From contig JABIRP010000011.1 in assembly GCA_018699735.1 (NCBI GenBank), positions 1 to 37,037 of the forward strand: a DNA stretch of 37,037 bases, given 5' to 3'. The stretch is from Rhodospirillaceae bacterium. Lineage in GTDB: Bacteria > Pseudomonadota > Alphaproteobacteria > Thalassobaculales > Thalassobaculaceae. Of the stretch, positions 33,963 to 37,037 are shown piece after piece. Position numbers and translations under genes: made by a program. The notes beneath the pieces were generated by a model. The model was not told the DNA's origin. It saw only the letters and a list, made by a program, of their open reading frames with translations, and did not search any database. Positions within the stretch are counted from its first letter, which is position 1. Every line of letters begins with the position of its first letter.

Positions 33963-35018
33963 TCAACCACCCATGCCCTCAACCAAGTCCCAACCGACCT
34001 TGGCCAATAGCGGTGCCTTGATGCCGACATCGGCGGCGTTCTCGGAGCTGGCGTTGCCTTGAAGCGCTCGGGCATAGACGCCTTGGCAAATGGCGGCCAG
34101 CCGGAAGCAGGAAAAGGCAACGTAGAAATGCCAGTCTGGAATTTCATCTCGCCCCGTCCGACGACAATAATCGGCGACGTAGTCTACTTCCGACGGGATG
34201 CCGAGGGCGTCCATGTCCAACCCGATCATGCCTTTCAACGCTGGCGCACCGTAGGGCATGTGGTAGGGCATGCAGTTGTAGGCGAGGTCGCTCAACGGGT
34301 GCCCCAGGGTCGCCAACTCCCAATCCAGGATCGCCAGGACGCGCGGCTCCGTCGGATGCATGATCATGTTGTCGAGGCGGAAGTCGCCATGCACGATGGT
34401 CGCCTCGTCCTCACCGGGGATTCTGTCCGGCAACCAGGCCATGAGCCGGTCCATGTCCGGAATTTCGTCGGTTTTGCTGGCCTCGTATTGCCGTGTCCAG
34501 CGCGAGATTTGGCGGGCGACATAATCGGCTGGCTTGCCGAACCCCTCCAGCCCAACGGCCTGCCAGTCCACCGAGTGCAGCTTGGCAAGCGCGTCGACCA
34601 TAGCCTCGTAGATCGCCGCGCGGTCGCCGGGGGAAGTTGCTTCAGCAATGCCGGGGTCGGGGATCACTCGTCCCTCGACATGATCCATCACGAAGAAGGT
34701 CTGGCCGATGACCGCATCGTCCTCGCAGAGATGCAGCATTTCCGGCACTGGTACGTCGGTCCCGGCGAGCGCCTTCATGACCCGATATTCACGATCGACC
34801 GCGTGCGCTGACGGCAGCAGCTCGCCCGGCGGTTTCTTACGCAGCACAAACCGTCTTCCGCCGGCCTCTAGGCGGTAAGTCGGATTGGACTGGCCACCTT
34901 GGAATTGCTGGACCGTGACGCCGTTCTTGAACTCAGACAGACCATGGTCATGCAGATAAGATGCGAGACCGTCCTCGTCGAATTTATGGATATCGGTGAC
35001 CGGGCCGAGGGTTGCCAT
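33963..35018 (-). CDS. APH-family phosphotransferase, ACAD10/11-like
   Basis: A 351-residue kinase-like protein of the aminoglycoside phosphotransferase (APH) superfamily. Visible parts are the nucleotide loop [12 protein letters not shown] at about 39-50, the Lys pair FVLRKKPPG, the catalytic loop [10 protein letters not shown] at about 208-217, and the metal site [19 protein letters not shown]. It most resembles the N-terminal domain of ACAD10/ACAD11, which phosphorylates 4-hydroxyacyl-CoA in hydroxy-fatty-acid breakdown, so resistance to antibiotics is unlikely. AGGAGA precedes the ATG. It is 14 bases downstream of an SDR gene on the same strand; a dehydrogenase and this kinase would fit acyl-CoA metabolism. 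Confidence 0.9.
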   Translation of the reverse strand: MATLGPVTDIHKFDEDGLASYLHDHGLSEFKNGVTVQQFQGGQSNPTYRLEAGGRRFVLRKKPPGELLPSAHAVDREYRVMKALAGTDVPVPEMLHLCEDDAVIGQTFFVMDHVEGRVIPDPGIAEATSPGDRAAIYEAMVDALAKLHSVDWQAVGLEGFGKPADYVARQISRWTRQYEASKTDEIPDMDRLMAWLPDRIPGEDEATIVHGDFRLDNMIMHPTEPRVLAILDWELATLGHPLSDLAYNCMPYHMPYGAPALKGMIGLDMDALGIPSEVDYVADYCRRTGRDEIPDWHFYVAFSCFRLAAICQGVYARALQGNASSENAADVGIKAPLLAKVGWDLVEGMGG

Positions 35019-35032
35019 TGCTATGGTCTCCT

Positions 35033-35800
35033 TTAGGCCGGGTCGGCAGTGAGCCGGCCGCCATCGGCGATAATGCTCTGACCGGTAATAAAGCGCCCGG
35101 CATCACCGGCGAGACAGCAGGCGAGGCCGGCGATATCAACCGGATCGCCGATACGCTGGAGCGGTGTCACCTTTTCGACCACCTCGCGCCGCGCCGGGTC
35201 TTCCCAGAGCGCGCGGGCGAAGTCGGTCTTGACCAGGCCAGGTGCTATTGCATTGACCCGGATGTTGTGTTCGCCCCACTCGACCGCGAGGTTGCGGACC
35301 AACTGGATCTCAGCCGCTTTGGAAATCGCATACATGCCGAGCTTGCGGTTGCCGAAATACGCGGCGATCGAGGAAATCATGATCACGGCACCATCGCGGC
35401 GCTCAGCCATATCCGGCAGCACCATGTTGGCGAGCCAGAAGGCGCTCTTGACGTTGTTGTTCATGACTTTGTCCCAGGCCTCGTCATCAAGGTCCCTCAT
35501 CGGGCCGAAGACCGGGTTGGAGGCGGCGTTGCAGACCAGGATGTCGATCTTGCCGAAGGCGCTCTTCGACGCCTCAACCAGAGATTCTAGCTGATCCTTG
35601 TGGCCGATATTGCAGGGGTGGGCGATCGCCTCGCCACCGTCGGCTCGGATCGCTTCCGCGACCTCCTCACAGGCTGGTTGTTTGCGCGAAGAGACCACGA
35701 CCTTGGCGCCGAGTTTGGCCATTTCCTCAGCGATTGAACGGCCGATACCCCGCGAGGAGCCGGTGATTACTGCGGTTTTTCCGGTGAGGTCGAAGAGCAT
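35033..35800 (-). CDS. SDR-family oxidoreductase
   Basis: A complete 255-residue classical SDR. Motifs: TGSSRGIG at 13-20, NAAS at 91-94, Asn114, Ser143/Ser144, Tyr157 and Lys161 (YAISK), and the C-terminal GQSIIADGG. It resembles 3-oxoacyl-ACP reductase-like or 3-hydroxyacyl-CoA dehydrogenase-type members, but the substrate is not certain. The start has only a weak AGG upstream and no better alternative. It is the first gene of an SDR-phosphotransferase pair. Confidence 0.92.
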   Translation of the reverse strand: MLFDLTGKTAVITGSSRGIGRSIAEEMAKLGAKVVVSSRKQPACEEVAEAIRADGGEAIAHPCNIGHKDQLESLVEASKSAFGKIDILVCNAASNPVFGPMRDLDDEAWDKVMNNNVKSAFWLANMVLPDMAERRDGAVIMISSIAAYFGNRKLGMYAISKAAEIQLVRNLAVEWGEHNIRVNAIAPGLVKTDFARALWEDPARREVVEKVTPLQRIGDPVDIAGLACCLAGDAGRFITGQSIIADGGRLTADPA

Positions 35801-35887
35801 TTATTTATATCCTGACTAAGGAATTCATATCCCAAAACTTATAACCAACATCCGGCGACGCGCCAACGGGTCGTGGTTGGTGCTTGG

Positions 35888-36850
35888 TTAGCCGTTGTAG
35901 AAGCGTCGGCCGCGATCCCGCAGCCAGAGACGGACGAGATGACGTTTACGCTCGGGCTCGGGCCAGTCGGTAAAACCAGTCCTAGAATGGCCGAGGGTCC
36001 GGTTGTTGACGATCTGAATCTGTCCGGGTTGGAAATTGAACTCTTTGGCCCTGCCGGGCCCGTTCATGATCTCTTCCAAGGCATCAATGGCTTCCAGGCC
36101 CGGCTCATCTGGGGTTTCGCTGGCCAACTCATAGCCTTGCCGCACCATCCGCCGCGATAGCCGACCGCGGAGTACCTGGCCATCCCATTCAAACAATGGG
36201 TGGCGGATATACATGACGTCGTCCGGCGCGTGCTCTCGCTGGCGATCGAAGACGTAGTCGTCGTAGAGCCTGGGCAGTAAGGTTGGGTGTTGCTGCCTCA
36301 TTTGGTTGTGGGCCCGCGCGAAGCTGACGATACGGCTAACCCCGCCTTCCATCGCGGTTTGCAGGCAAAGCAGCGCCACGTAGTCAGGCGGACAGAGGTT
36401 GTAGGAATTGTCGGTGTGCAGGTTCTGGTGGGCGTTGGTGACATCCGGGCGCACACCGTTGCCGGCTGGTTTTCCGGTGTCGCGAACATCGTAGATCATC
36501 TTGCCGTCCCAGCTTTGCGCCACCGGTCGCGCGATCAGCTGTGCCAGCAGGTAATACAGTGCCAGAACTACATCTCGCCCGGCTTCTTCGATCGGAAAAC
36601 CATCAATCAGGGCGAAGCCGTGCCCGTCGTCGAGTTCGCGCTTGATCCCAGTTAGATACGCAGCACAGGCCGAGAGCTCGAATTCGGCCGCATCAAGTGC
36701 TATTGTCGGCAGCGGGTTTGCAGCCAGAAGTTTTGCAACATTCATCAGTTCCACGCGGGCCGCATCGGGCAGGGTGAAGTGGCCTACTTCGGCCGATACC
36801 TCATCACCGCGCCAGGCGATAGCTCCTGATATGTCGTGCTCTAAGCTCAT
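35888..36850 (-). CDS. TauD/TfdA-family Fe(II)/2-oxoglutarate dioxygenase
   Basis: A 320-residue member of the TauD/TfdA (gamma-butyrobetaine hydroxylase-like) superfamily of non-heme iron dioxygenases. The iron-binding triad is seen as His145 and Asp147 in QNLHTDN and a distal His288 in NNRTLGHSR; an Arg near 303-307 (RKRHLVRLWLRD) would bind 2-oxoglutarate. Typical reactions are hydroxylation of carnitine precursors, taurine or related compounds; the substrate here is not clear. It is 87 bases upstream of the SDR gene on the same strand and divergent from surE, with a 132-base region between. Confidence 0.9.
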   Translation of the reverse strand: MSLEHDISGAIAWRGDEVSAEVGHFTLPDAARVELMNVAKLLAANPLPTIALDAAEFELSACAAYLTGIKRELDDGHGFALIDGFPIEEAGRDVVLALYYLLAQLIARPVAQSWDGKMIYDVRDTGKPAGNGVRPDVTNAHQNLHTDNSYNLCPPDYVALLCLQTAMEGGVSRIVSFARAHNQMRQQHPTLLPRLYDDYVFDRQREHAPDDVMYIRHPLFEWDGQVLRGRLSRRMVRQGYELASETPDEPGLEAIDALEEIMNGPGRAKEFNFQPGQIQIVNNRTLGHSRTGFTDWPEPERKRHLVRLWLRDRGRRFYNG

Positions 36851-36906
36851 CCATCCGATTTACCACTCGCGGCATTCTGCGTCGAACTCTTCCTACCGAA
36901 TAAATT

Positions 36907-36926
36907 CCCGCGTGCGGCCTCGCGGG
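36907..36926. other. Small hairpin in the TauD-surE divergent region
   Basis: CCCGCG (36907-36912) pairs with CGCGGG (36921-36926) around an 8-base loop. It could be an operator or leader hairpin; nothing specific was recognised. The rest of the divergent region shows no gene. Confidence 0.3.
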
Positions 36927-36982
36927 GAAAGCGCTATGGGAATGCGGTTTGAATTTGATCGATCTTTCATCAGGAGCAGTGC

Positions 36983-37037
36983 ATGACATCGGGACAGCGG
37001 CGGTTCGGCCGAATTCTGGTTACCAATGACGACGGCA
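36983..37037 (+). CDS. surE: 5'-nucleotidase SurE, N-terminal fragment cut by the window end
   Basis: Eighteen codons are visible, translating to a short lead followed by RILVTNDDG, the signature opening of SurE phosphatases (metal-binding Asp-Asp pair). SurE dephosphorylates nucleoside monophosphates and often lies near pcm or rpoS. AGGAGC precedes the ATG by 6 bases. It is too short for a clear decision on completeness, but the motif is specific. Confidence 0.8.
   Translation, partial: MTSGQRRFGRILVTNDDG

Overview
The window is bacterial chromosome of about 60% GC and looks like an alphaproteobacterium, probably of the Rhodospirillales type. This rests on the mix of families: COQ9 for ubiquinone, GatCAB for indirect tRNA amidation, a DUF3305/DUF3306/TorD/TAT-peptide formate dehydrogenase locus, and two kinds of palindromic intergenic repeat (CGTCATCCCGGA type and CGTCATCCTGAGG type). 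No rRNA, tRNA, CRISPR array, insertion sequence or phage gene was seen. It reads as ordinary chromosome with a few accessory inserts.

Layout. 1-2159: a + strand operon of two SDR oxidoreductases (the first with a damaged N terminus) and an ATC-hydrolase-family protein. 2161-5938: ruvX (-), then gatC-gatA-gatB (+). 6050-9574: a Rid-family protein lacking the RidA catalytic arginine, a LysR regulator, a 526-base gene-free stretch, a YfcG-like GST and an EamA transporter. 9700-14511: rpsU (-) and COQ9 (+), separated by a chromate-resistance block (chrA, a rhodanese-ChrB-like fusion, a frameshifted GcvA-type LysR gene) and a peptide deformylase. 14540-17472: purE-purK (-), then a single-domain response regulator and an Hpt protein (+).

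17651-30421 is the centrepiece, a respiratory formate dehydrogenase locus. A large polyferredoxin is divergent from DUF3305, DUF3306, a TorD-like chaperone, a small TAT peptide, the Mo/W-bisPGD catalytic subunit (Cys form), the four-cluster ferredoxin subunit and the cytochrome b subunit. Directly downstream, tightly packed, are a secreted seven-bladed WD40 propeller fused to a cytochrome c, a 43-residue single-span membrane peptide, a HupE/UreJ-like membrane protein and a HAD hydrolase. The natural reading is a periplasmic formate-oxidising enzyme passing electrons through cytochrome b to quinone and perhaps to the propeller-cytochrome c. That cytochrome c plus small membrane peptide unit is the best candidate for something not well described.

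30671-33540: a compact operon of a metallo-beta-lactamase-fold protein with half of its metal motif replaced, an aromatic-hydroxylase-type FAD monooxygenase and a DUF2783 protein. 33664-36850 (-): a stand-alone Lrp/AsnC ligand-binding domain, an APH-type phosphotransferase, an SDR and a TauD/TfdA-like dioxygenase. The window ends inside the start of surE (+).

Short perfect tandem duplications (12-15 bp units) occur at three gene edges, and a frameshift in the chromate-linked LysR gene is explained exactly by loss of one copy of a 5-bp tandem repeat. Small slippage events therefore seem to recur in this sequence. They could be biological or assembly artefacts.
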